A DNA stretch of 64,000 nucleotides, from positions 14,908,001-14,972,000 of the forward strand of contig NC_134646.1 of assembly GCF_030463565.1 (NCBI RefSeq), in the 5' to 3' direction. A model generated the notes under the pieces. It did not search any database. It was given only the letters and a program-made list of their open reading frames with translations, and had not been told where the DNA came from. Of this stretch, positions 12,011-22,737 are shown piece after piece. Within the stretch, counting starts at the first letter, position 1; each line of letters begins with the position of its first letter. This DNA is from Pelecanus crispus (taxonomy: Eukaryota > Chordata > Aves > Pelecaniformes > Pelecanidae). The translations under genes and the position numbers were made by a program.

Positions 12011-15002
12011 CTCCCAGTACCTGCAGCAAGTATTCGCAGGCCGTCACTCGCATTTTACACGCTGTCTCCTCGTTGCCAAGTACCTCCAATCCCCAGCCCG
12101 CCAAGGGATGAATGTTCACGCCTGACACCGTGCAAAGCTACAGATCCACCGGTGACTGCAGAGACGCTCGCTGAGCTTGAGAGCATCCCACAACAGGGGA
12201 TACATGTGCAGGACTCTGAACACACCGCTTCCGCCTTTCACACAAGTGATCCCGTTTTGGTTTTACATTTTTAAGGATCTTAACTGGGGGTCTTCCTTTG
12301 ATCTTCCTGGGAACTTTAAAAGGCCTGGGAGAAACCGCTGGGATGCTGAATTTGCTTTAGTCCCTGAAACCTCATGAATAAATTCAGCAAGCTATGCTTT
12401 TTTGACAATCCAGTTATTTGATAGCCTTGATTAAACCTTTTTAGAATGACTGGAGGCTCTGGATGTTATTTATTCATGTTCGAGCACAGAAACAGTCACT
12501 CATGCATAGAAATCCTCAGTGACTCACAAAATTATGTGCTTACTTATGCACAGCAATCCTCAGTAACACAGTGACACACTCCTGCCCAGGCATACTTGGT
12601 AGCGTGCACAGTGACAGACTGGCCCAGAGCACTTATTTGAGAAATCCTTGCAGGCTCCCACAAGGGCCTCCTCTCCCTTGAAGCTGGAAACAAAACTCCC
12701 CAGCGACTCCAGCCCACACTGCCAAATACGCTCATCCACCTCTTTTTCCAAGTTGAGCCTGTTCTCATCACTGTGGCATTTCCCTGCTGAGGGTTCCCCT
12801 ACGGTCGCTAATGCACTTATAAAAGGAAATCTCATTTTCACTACCTTCACATTTTAATATCTTAATGCCAAAGAGCTGCTGTTCTGCTTTTTGGGTTTTA
12901 TTTTGTTTTGTTTTATATGGAAATTTTACATTAAACAAACATTACATGACAGCCAAGGGGATGAGATGGCTCAGGGGATCGGTAATGGGCTGTGAAGCCT
13001 TTCCTTTCTAGGCCAGTGCTCCAATTCATTCTAGGCTGTTTTAGCTGGATTTAACATTGGAAAAAAGTGTGCTCATTTAAAAAGTCTGAGCTCTCTGAAA
13101 CGAATTAGATTTAAAATGAACTGACCAGTGACAAAAATACCACTATGCAAATAAACTCCACCAAGCAGCCACTTGGAAAAAAACAAATGGAAGTAACATT
13201 TTACTTCAGCTGGGTAATGATACAAATGGAAATGCTCTGGAAACACACTGGCTGCCAGGGGCATCCCATCCATCTTCCAGCCCAAATCTGTTATACAACT
13301 AGCTTTTGTAGGATGCCTGGAAGGTCTTCAAGCTCAGAGTGGGTCAGACCAAGAGAAGCTGGCAGTGACCAAAAGTATTGCTATCAAACTTCACTCATCA
13401 TCATGCAAATAGCAAATTCATAGCCTCAAGGCCCTACTCCTTGTAGACAAATATTCAACTTCATATAAAATACATAGCCACATCCTCCTAGCTGCAGGTG
13501 GCATCAGGCTGTCCAGTGACATGACAGCAGCAAGAAATACAATAAAACAAGCAAACAACTCCTCAAACACCTTGATGATACCCCCCATGGTGCATCAGAC
13601 ATGCACTCAATGTAGACACTGCACATCTACAATGAGTTAGAGAGAAATTAATCTTGTTAAAAAGAACTATAACCCAGCAAAAATTAGCAAAGAAACCAGA
13701 TGCCAGTCCAGGATGCTGTCTTCAGAAACTGCTTGCTTTTTTCTTGTCCTTTTGGAGTTTTACCTTAGGTACACCAGTGTTTGCAGTTTTCCACCAGTGT
13801 TTTAAATAATACATAAATACAATAAAATAATTGAAACAAACTCTTCAATTCCCCCTTATACTCCATCAAAAGGGCTTTTGCTCTGCTGCTTAACACCACC
13901 ACACTTGGAACACTTATTTTAAAATGAAAATGTCTTTCACAATACATCACCCATTGAAAAGCTCTAGCTCAGAGTAGGACTACAGATTCATTACTCCACA
14001 ATAAATATAAGTAAGGAGTTTAGTGAACATTGTGAGCACATGACTTTATAGTGACACTTCAATAACTCTAAATGTACAGGTACTTGAGAAGCAATAGAAC
14101 TGTTATTACAACTTTGTACTATAAATGAAATCTAACAAACGAAATACAAATGCGAATGAATAGAACTATTGTCAGAATATTAACTAACAGCAGTGGAACA
14201 TAACCAAATGGGTTTTCTAAATCAATCAGAATATCAAGGACTGATGTCCATGCCTAGAAATGGTTCCAAGTCATAGTGCCATAAGCATGTGATTTGACAC
14301 TCGATTACCTGCATTCAAACATCTTATTTATAATACAGATATTACATCATCTAGAAGTTCAGTATGTGATGAATTGCTGCGTAATGCTATTATAAACACT
14401 GGGTGTAATTCTGTTCTTTATCCACAATGCTTTTCAAAAACACAGCGAGGGCAAATAAGATGGGAGCTTGTTAAGTTTGTGAAAAAGATGATGAGAGAGG
14501 TCCCTGCAATATCAGGGAAGCGAACAGTTGATGCAAAAATTCTCTTTTAGTCCTCTGAACCAACAGCTAAACCACCCATGCCGTATCCCGTAAATCAAAC
14601 AATCTGTCCTTCAGCTTTCATTAGCTGAATAAATTCAGTATTTAATTCAGCCAGCACTCAGTACCACTGATATTAGTCTCATCTAAATGGCACTATAATT
14701 AGACAGGAAAACCATTCAGTTCGTATTTGCATAAGATTTCTACAACCGAATTTTACTGAACAAGGAAAAGCCATAATTAAAGGAGAAAAATTGCTATCTA
14801 GATAAGAAGTGACACAGAAGAGGAACATGTCACACAGCTCGATAACTGAGCAAAAACATGGAACAGCTGAAATGCTGAATTTGTTAGCACCGATATTTCA
14901 GAAAAAGATGGCAAACAAATACTCTGCCTCATCTAGGCCATAATCCAAATGCCTTTGAAGTCAACAGGATCCTGCTATTCAGGATCTTTGCAGGGAGAGT
15001 TG
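12011..15002. other. Intergenic, nothing recognised
   Basis: This AT-rich stretch has only short spurious open frames. I see no repeat terminus, RNA gene or exon-like unit. Confidence 0.55.
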
Positions 15003-15165
15003 TTAAGCCGTGGAAAAGGTTGCCCGGAGCAGTTGTGCAATCTCCATCCTTGGCAACATTTAAGATTCAGCTAGACAAGGCCCTGGCCAACCTTATTTGA
15101 TGTGGAAATTTTCAGCAGGAGACTTGGCTAGGTGACCTCCAGAGGTCCCTTCCAATCTAATTAAT
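15003..15165 (+). mobile_element. Old CR1 LINE 3' fragment
   Basis: The order of landmarks matches the CR1 3' end: a diverged GGTTGCCCGGAGCAG block, CAATCTCCATCCTTGG, then AGACAAGGCCCTGGCCAACC, then GGTGACCTCCAGAGGTCCC and TTCCAATCTAATTAATTGTG. It is 5'-truncated like most CR1 copies. The divergence and the degraded tail suggest an old insertion. The 5' limit is approximate. Confidence 0.8.
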
Positions 15166-15199
15166 TGTGTTATTTTAATAATATCCATTCTAAATTACA

Positions 15200-15361
15200 A
15201 GAGAGTTTCTTGTCGTCAGTGCATGAGGCTCCAGCACAGCTTTTCCATTGCTTAACCACTCTCGCTCCAAACAACCTTTTTCCATATACCAGTCATAATT
15301 CCCCTTGCTGCAGCTTGTGACTTGCCTCTCATGCTTTCACTGTCTACCCTTGAGAAGAGTC
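15200..15361 (-). mobile_element. Older CR1 LINE, first part (interrupted by another CR1)
   Basis: Read on the minus strand, this contains the CR1 segment with AGACTCTTCTCAAGGG, a diverged AGTGAAAGCATGAGAGGCAA and CTGCAGCAAGGGGAATT, followed by a diverged version of the AGGTT...TGGAG region. The same minus-strand element resumes at 15908 after a + strand CR1. Left and right limits are approximate. Confidence 0.75.
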
Positions 15362-15907
15362 TGGCTCTGCTCTGCTCTGGTGAGACCTCACCTGGAGCGC
15401 TGCGTCCAGCTCTGGAGCCCTCAGCACAAGAAGGACATGGACCTGCTGGAGCAGGTCCAGAGGAGGGCCACAAAAATGATCTGAGGGCTGGAGCACCTCT
15501 CCTACGAGGACAGGCTGGGAGTGTTGGGGTTGTTCAGCCTGAGGAAGAGAAGGCTGCAGGGAGACCTCATTGCCACCTTTCGGTACTTAACGGGGGCCTA
15601 TAGGAAGGATAGGGACAATCTTTTTAGCAAGCCCTGTTGTGACAGGACAAGGAGTATTGGTTTTAAACTAAAGAAGAATAGGTTTAGACTGGATATAAGG
15701 AAAAAAATTTTTACCATGAGGGTGGTGAAGCACTGGAACAGGTTGTCCAGAGAGGTAGTGGAGGCCCCATCCCTAGACACATTCCAGGTCAGGTTGGACG
15801 GGGCTCTGAGCAACCTGGTCTGGTTAAAGCTGTCCCTACTCACTGCAGGGGTGTTGGGCTAGATGACCTCTAAAGGTCCCTTCCAACCCAAAGCATTCTA
15901 TGATTCT
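15362..15907 (+). mobile_element. CR1 LINE 3' fragment with ORF2 C-terminal remnant
   Basis: This CR1 runs from a CTCTGGTGAGACCTCACCTG block through GGTGGTGAAGCACTGGAAC to the tail AAAGCATTCTATGATTCTGT at about 15907. The frame 15521-15862 is open and translates to the C-terminal part of the CR1 ORF2 polyprotein, recognisable by RRLQGDLIATF, FRLDIRKKIF, VVKHWNRL and REVVEAPSL. That part lies after the endonuclease and reverse transcriptase domains, which are absent, so the copy cannot move. It is inserted into an older minus-strand CR1 whose halves flank it. Confidence 0.92.
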
Positions 15908-16000
15908 GTCTTCTCTATAAATTCCTTTTAAGTCCTTGAAGACAGCAATTAGATCTTCTCAGCATGCCCTCCTCCAGATTAAACCACCTCAGCTCGCTTC
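15908..16000 (-). mobile_element. Older CR1 LINE, second part
   Basis: Sequence such as TTCTCTATAAATTCCTTTTAAG, then AGCAATTAGATCTTCTC and CCTCCAGATTAAACCACC, is the reverse complement of the CR1 segment that precedes the part at 15200-15361 in the element's own direction. Together they show one minus-strand CR1 split by the insertion at 15362-15907. The right limit is uncertain. Confidence 0.7.
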
Positions 16001-19000
16001 ATACACCACACAGCTACAGCCCCTGAACCTTGACACCCTCCCACTGTTGTTTTGTCTCTTGTACCACGTGGCTGCAGGCTGTAAAGTTCCATACCATTTG
16101 CTCTTGTGCCAGAACAGGCTTTTTGCTCACACCCCTTACCTGGCACACTGATGGAAACCCCCCTACCCCATTTTGACCTTTCATTTTGCCAGATACAGCA
16201 CATCTTTTTAGCCTCCTCCTATGTGATGGGGTTCTTAGTTTCTTGATCACTTTGGCAAAATTTCCTTCCACCTGGCTGTATGAATTCCTTACCTTGAACA
16301 AGGACAGACAGGTATTAACTGGTGCATGCTTCCAGGGGGACTTGCAGGAAGTCTACAGGAACTTCAGCCCCTCTCTCTCCTTCCTCTCTGCTTTCGCATC
16401 CTCCAGTGTAACACATTTCTTAACTCATGTGGTACAGCTGCAGCTGCGCAGCCCCCATTTTAGAGCAGGGCTGAACTCAGGGAACTGTACCAAGTATTCT
16501 AGATAACATCTTGTGAGACCTTTTTGATACCACTATCTCTTCCCTAGCCTGTTGGAAAGACCACCTTCAGCACAGCCTAGAACCTTACTATCTTTGGCAC
16601 GGACAGCTGGTAGGCACCCTGGGCAGGTTTGATGGCACCTAGCTTTAGCTGTCTCAAAAAGCGATCATTCTGTCCTGAGAGAGATGCTTGACCTCCTTCA
16701 GGTGCTCATCTCTCTCTGTTGATTAGAGGGAGAGGCTGGACAACAAGCTCAGACCCACGAGCTCATGATTACACAGCTGAAGTTAGGTGAATTAATCTCA
16801 TATCCTGTAACCAATTAAAAAATTCACATTTGTCATTCTCCTCTGTCACTTCCACCTGACAAGCCTCCAGCACTGCGAAATTCTTGTTATCAGTCATCCA
16901 CTGTCTGACCTTGATTTTTTTTAACTTTTTCTACTTCTGTCACACAGGTGCTCCTGTTTATTTCTTATCTCCCTCTTCTTCACACACAAAGCCTCCCAGT
17001 GTCACATATACAGCAAATTTATCACCATGTGTCAGCCTTTTGATGGGGTCAGAGGGAAGAGAAACAAGATAATTTACGACATTACAATCCCATCATGGAA
17101 AAACAATACTAATAATACAAGTTATTAAACTTCCTACCAGCCAACAAGTTCTTTTTCCATCACAAGTAATTATTGTTTACCCCTTTTGTTAGAAAATGAG
17201 TAACTGATTAGTCTTGCACTATCCCCTCACCTCAGCATTCTTAATTAACATACGATAATTAACATGATACCACATTAAATGTGTTACAGAAATCCCTGCA
17301 TTAGCTTTACTGCATGTCTTTCATCTTAAAAAAACAAAACAAAAAAGCCCCAACAAACTACCAAGATGAAATGCCATTCAGTTCTTGAAGTCATGGAAGA
17401 AATGTGGTAATATACAACTTGAATATCATAGGAAAGATTAATAGATTGTAATACAGAAGTTGACAACCGAGTGGGCTCCCTGAATCAGGACTCTAATCAC
17501 TTAACAGCAAATTCTCTTTTTTTCTTTTCTCTCTTTTTTTTTTTCTTTTTCCTTTTGATACATTTCACAAACATTGACTAGACAAAACAACCATTTAGAA
17601 AATTCTTGGGGAATAATTTTCCAGGGCTAAGATTAATGATTGTAAGCATCAGTTATAATAGCAGGGGGAAAAGAAAACATGCACACAAAAAAATCCTTCC
17701 AACACCTAATTCAAGAAGGCCTATTTTTAAAATTTTATATTTGAACATGCCAATTCAGCAGACATCAGTAAAGATTTTTGCCTCAAGTTCTTTTCTTTGT
17801 TTCTCTTTTCTTTATGTAGTTAAATGAGCAAGGATAAATGTCTACAGACAAAATTATCTTACATCAAACAAATATTGACATAACTTTTAAGGTCAGTTGC
17901 TTCAAGGCCAGGATTTAAAAACAAATTAAATTTGATGTATGTCGTTTCAAAGGTCAGTTAGAAAGGTATATGCTGCACCCATTTTACAATGCAACCCCCA
18001 GGGAGGCAAACATATTGAATGCTGCAAGGAAACATTGCAATAATGAAGATAATTATGGTAATAGGTAGGTAGGTAATAGGGGCTTAATTAGATCAGAACA
18101 AGCATGTTATTTAGAGAAAAAGAAATCACAGTGTATTAAATTAAAAGTAAATTACAACAACTCAGGTCACTATTTATTTCAAGTTGATAGTTAACACGCT
18201 TTGTTGTATCTTTAAAGGGACTAAGATATTACACCAAAAGGCAGTAAAAATGTTTCCTTGCCATCCAGCACAGACCAGTGTCACTGCATATGAAGGTCCT
18301 ATCTCTCCCAGAATATTGCCATTCTGATAGAGGCTGTGCACACTCTTAATTTCCTGATTCTCCTTTCTGATCTCAATAATTTTCAATAGTAGAAGTGAGA
18401 TGGCATGAATCCTTTGTTATTACTTGAGTAGCTTAAGGAATAAATAAGTGTCCACCCTCAAAATGTGCCCTTACTGGAAAGGAAGAATTTCTATGAGATG
18501 AGCAGACGAAGGAGTGAGCAAGGCAATTCTGAAGATGGTTAGTGTCCACATGAGCTGGTACACTGGGCTGCAATGGTACTACTCAGCTTTGTCACTGGAA
18601 AAAGCAACCCCCACCTTCCTTCAGACAACTATTCCCAACACTTCTTTCCCCTGAATTATTCCTGTTTAAAATGTTTGTGAATTTACTGCCTTAAAAATGC
18701 GTATCTGACCAGCAGTCAGTATGTTCTCCATAGTGCTACTGCTCTGTCCTGCTACATGACTCCAAAACGTGAACAAAAAAGGGAGCGAGATGGAAAGAGA
18801 TGCCCCAATATTTCATTGTTTTGCACCCTGGACAGCAATTTATTTTGGAAGGATTCTGATTTATTAGCATCCTGTGGCCCTTTGCATAGGTGAAACTGAT
18901 TTTATGAGATGCGTGGTGGTGTAGCAGAGTAAAACAGAAGTGAAAAACTGCATGCTGCAGGTATGCCTTTAACGTGTAAATACCAACCAAGACGCCTGTG

Positions 19001-21910
19001 CTGTCATTGCACCATTTAGCTTACAAGAGTGACTTTCACTGCCAGTTCTCTCTAGTGTACACCTTTTACTCTGCAGGTGGCACAGCTTCGGGTTAAGACA
19101 GTCACCAATATTTGTGCTGTCGTGCAAGCTCTTGACTAGAAAAATACCTTTGTCCCGCAACGTAGGGAGGCCTTCACATAGTCTTGTCCTGTTTTCTCAG
19201 CTAGACAGACAGTAGCCATTAAGCAAAAACATGACAGTTCCGATTCTCTGTAAGGTCATATGGAATGATGATAGTTCAGATACACACACACTGTCCTTTC
19301 ATGGCTTCTCTTACAAAGGTCACAGAAAACACCTCTAAAAATGAGGGTGGCTCTCACTACTTTCTGCATGTATCTTTGAAACAATAGTCCGCCAATAGTT
19401 CCCTGGAGAGTAGTCCAATACTGCTAATGGGAATTCCGTAATCTCTAAGTTGGCTACTCTCATCTAATTTTTTTTTTTTTTTTAATTATTCACTTGTGTT
19501 GCAGCCCTAGGCCACTTTACTTGTTCTGAAAATAAGGTATTTTACTGTTCATGAGTGAAGTGACTAACTCCTGCCATCTAGAGGGTGGTTTCTGGAACAT
19601 AATCGAGGCAGATAACAGTTTCACAGGATAAAATAAAACAACTGCTTAAACATCATTTAAGTGAAACCAAAATAAAAATTTTAGTGTCCGCCTGTCTCCT
19701 TGGGGTTTTTCTAGATTTCTCCCTCTTCTTCACTCATGTGTCTGTTCATACAAAATGCCCATTCAAATGAGAGGACAATCGTCGCATCTGTGGATGTATA
19801 CGAGTCCTTTCTTCAACAGCTCCACTCATTTATGAAAGTAGATCAGCTGACTAGGATACGTACTCTAAAACAGATTAAAACTTTCTGTTTGTATTTTTTT
19901 CCAATGCTATATCATTTATTCTCATTGTGTTCTTGCACTCACGGCTGCCTAAAACAGACTAGAATGGTCACCACCAGAATAAAAGAATATTAATGATTAA
20001 TGTCATTCATTAAGAAAAGTGAGAATGAGACAAAAAAGCTCTAAGGTCTTACAAAAGATCGTATTTTCTACCTAGGTTGTCAGTTAAATAGCATGTAGCC
20101 ATGGGTACTGATGATAGTTAAAAATTACTTCTCCACATGCTTTCTTACGAAGGAGAAATGTTGGGTTAAGTGATCATCATGAATTTTTTTCTTAAACAAT
20201 AATGCTGTTTTCTGTGTGTACCACTAACCCAGCGTGAAGATTACATCTGGAAGGAAAAGCATGACAAGCAAACAATTTGTGGTGGGAGGTACAACCCTGG
20301 CCTCACAAAATGTTAAGAGTCTTCCTGGAAAGGCAGTGGTGGCCAGTGAATACCTGCCTCTCTCATTAAGCCAAAATCACATTCCCTAACTAGCAGCCCA
20401 CTTTCAGGAAGAAGTGCATGACCAAGTACAAAGTGAAGCAATACAACCACCCCACCTGAGCGAATGGATGATCAAAGCACACAAGAAACAAAACAGTGCT
20501 CTACAACTTACTTACATAAAATATGTATCAAACCCTTCCTAGACAAAAGACTATGAAATACACTGGAATGCAACTACTCTGTGATCCTTGCGCTCACCTT
20601 AATTTAAATATCTACACGATACATCATCTAATGACTTTCACAAAGGGTTTTCTAAGCGATACGCACATATGCTTGTAGGAAGAACTTTTGAGATTAAAAT
20701 GAATCAAAGACATCCTTACATTCCTACTTGTGTTGTATGCCATTTATGAGGAGGAGTTAAGCAAGGGCTCATCGTACATACAGAAAAAAGGGAGCAGCAA
20801 GTCCATAGAGTTGTCTTTGCCGTGTACGTCATACCCCTTCTCACCTCATGTAGTATCTTTCACGCGTGCCAACCAAACCAAGCTCCAGAGCTCACAGCTC
20901 TTGCACAACTCAAGAAGGCACCACTGGATTACAGACCTGTAGGTGGCTGAGTTGGGAATGAGCAGAAATTGCTGAGAAACAGGCTGAACTCCTTCTGAAA
21001 GGCAAGTCGATCTGTGACAAAGTATGACTTGCATAACATCAGGCGAGGCAGAGCTGTCTACCCTTTTATTTTATGGTACAGATATTATTTCCCCTTTTAA
21101 GCTACGTTGTATTCCTACCATTAAGATTAAACAATACTTTATTTTGGAAACAGATGGAGCCACTGATGAAAGATTTCAGAGATAACTTTGCACGTGCCAA
21201 CCCTAATCAGTTACAATCACAACTAATTGTTGCAATTACTATGCCCTAACATTTGGTCTCTGTCAAGTGAAGGTTGCGGGGCAAATCGCCACGAAAGCAA
21301 ACAAAATTTGAGGATGGAACCACCACTGAACAGTAACATCCACGCAAACAGCTTATAAAAACTTTTTCAATGATTTCCCGACCACAGTGAAACCGGCAGC
21401 GTTAAGTGAGGAGAAAGATTACGTTAATTGGGACCCCCAAAATAACACCAAAAGAGATTTTTTTTTTTCCCCCCCTAATTCTCTTCAGGACACAGTCATT
21501 CATGCGGAGATAACAGTTTTGGCTTCCCCCCGCAAAGGAGATGCAAGCACTTGCGAATCAGTTTGCGTTATAACACCGAGTGCTTGGTAGTACACAAGAT
21601 GCAGGTGCTAACTACTCCTGCTTAAGAGTGCTGTCTTTGGTACCCATATATTTACCATTTTTTATGATGCCTCCTTCCAAAACTCTGGCAACACCTTTCC
21701 CTGCAGTGTGGAAGTCGCGCCCTTTCTTGGTTCCCAGCCCGTTGGTGTCCAACGCGCAGACATTGCAATTCTGTGAGGAGAAAGCGCAGGCTTGCTCTTT
21801 CGGCATTTGCTTCCCGCCCTAACTCCCGTCAGAGGGAGCCCCGGGCCTTCCCGGCTCCCTGACCCCCCAATTTCTGCTTACTTCCCGCTTTGCCCCTTCA
21901 GCCCCCCCCC
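16001..21910. other. Intergenic, no gene recognised
   Basis: Unique-looking DNA upstream of ZNF330. It has a pyrimidine-rich tract near 17515-17555, a short TAGG repeat near 18063-18073 and a poly-T run near 19470. Open frames are all short and unrelated to known families. No RNA gene or mobile-element terminus was seen. Confidence 0.55.
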
Positions 21911-22048
21911 AATCCAGCCGCCAAGCCAGGAAACATGGAATTGCTACTCTCCCCTTAACTGGTTTAGTGGTGGACTCGGTAGTGCTAGGTTACTGGTTGG
22001 GCTGGATGATCTTAAAGGTCTTTTCCAAGCTAAACGATTCTATGATTC
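21911..22048 (+). mobile_element. CR1-tailed short element, copy A
   Basis: The last part is a standard CR1 3' tail (CTGGATGATCTTAAAGGTC, TTTTCC, CGATTCTATGATTC). The first 35 or so bases, starting AATCCAGCC and including CCAAGCCAGGAAACATG, are not CR1. The same leader joined to the same CR1 tail occurs at 58805-58942. The two copies align without a gap over 138 bp, with 12 mismatches by hand count. The element ends a few bases before the CpG island of ZNF330. It may be a 5'-truncated copy of an unfamiliar CR1 subfamily or a CR1-mobilised chimera. Confidence 0.8.
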
Positions 22049-22054
22049 TACCCA

Positions 22055-22737
22055 GCACGCCGGGCCGTGACGGGAAAAGCGGGAGCCCGCCGGGGAATGG
22101 GGCCGGGGGGGGGGGCCAGGCCGCGGCCGCCCTCGGAACCTTCCCGCCGCGCCGCGCGGGTCGGGCGGGCAGCGCACCCCAACGCACCGCGCCCCACCGC
22201 GCCGCTTCCGGCTTCCGCAGGGCGGCTGGAGGCGGGCGGCAGGGCCGGGGGGCGCTGAGGGGGCGGCGGTGCCGGCCCCCCGCGGCTTCCCCGCCTGAGC
22301 AAGCGGAGCGGTCGCTGGCTGCTGCAGAGATAAAGTGCCGAGAAACACGGAGCACGGCGATCCAGGTTGGAAACGTGTTGCGACACGGTTTGTGGGGGCC
22401 TAGGTAAAAAGACTAAAAATAAGGTTAAAACACCACAAGCGGAAAAACCGCCGTGTGCGTGCGTTTTTCGAAAAGCTAAGCCCGCTGTTGCCGTTTCACC
22501 TAACAGCCTGAAATGGGGTCGTGAGAGGGTGTCGGCCGCAGGCCCGGCAGCCCTCCCCGGCGGGGTCAGCCCTCACGGGCGGGCGGAGCGCGTTGCCGCC
22601 GGGGGGAGGCGCGCCCCCAGAGGAGGGAGGCGGTCGGAGTCGCCCCTGAGGAAGCCCGCACAGCTGGGCCCCGCTCAGCCCGGCAGCCCCCAGCCGCTGC
22701 GGCCGCGGGGTTAGCCGCAGGGGCGCTGAGAGATGGA
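22055..22737 (+). promoter_or_regulatory. ZNF330: CpG island, probable ZNF330 promoter and first exon
   Basis: G+C and CpG are very dense from about 22055 to 22720, ending 4 kb before the first coding exon. This is the usual arrangement for a housekeeping gene with a noncoding first exon. Visible sites include an ETS-type CTTCCGG at 22205-22211 and a GC box GGGGGCGGC near 22259. No TATA box was found. The transcription start cannot be placed from sequence. Two possible exon 1 splice donors lie inside: CCTAG|GTAAAA at 22404 and ATGGA|GTAAGT at 22738. Open frames here on both strands are composition artefacts. Confidence 0.75.

Noticed and set aside
21967..22714. Frames of 60-146 codons in the ZNF330 CpG island
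   Set aside because: Low-complexity Ala/Arg/Gly/Pro translations on both strands, and the longest begins inside a CR1 tail; not coding.
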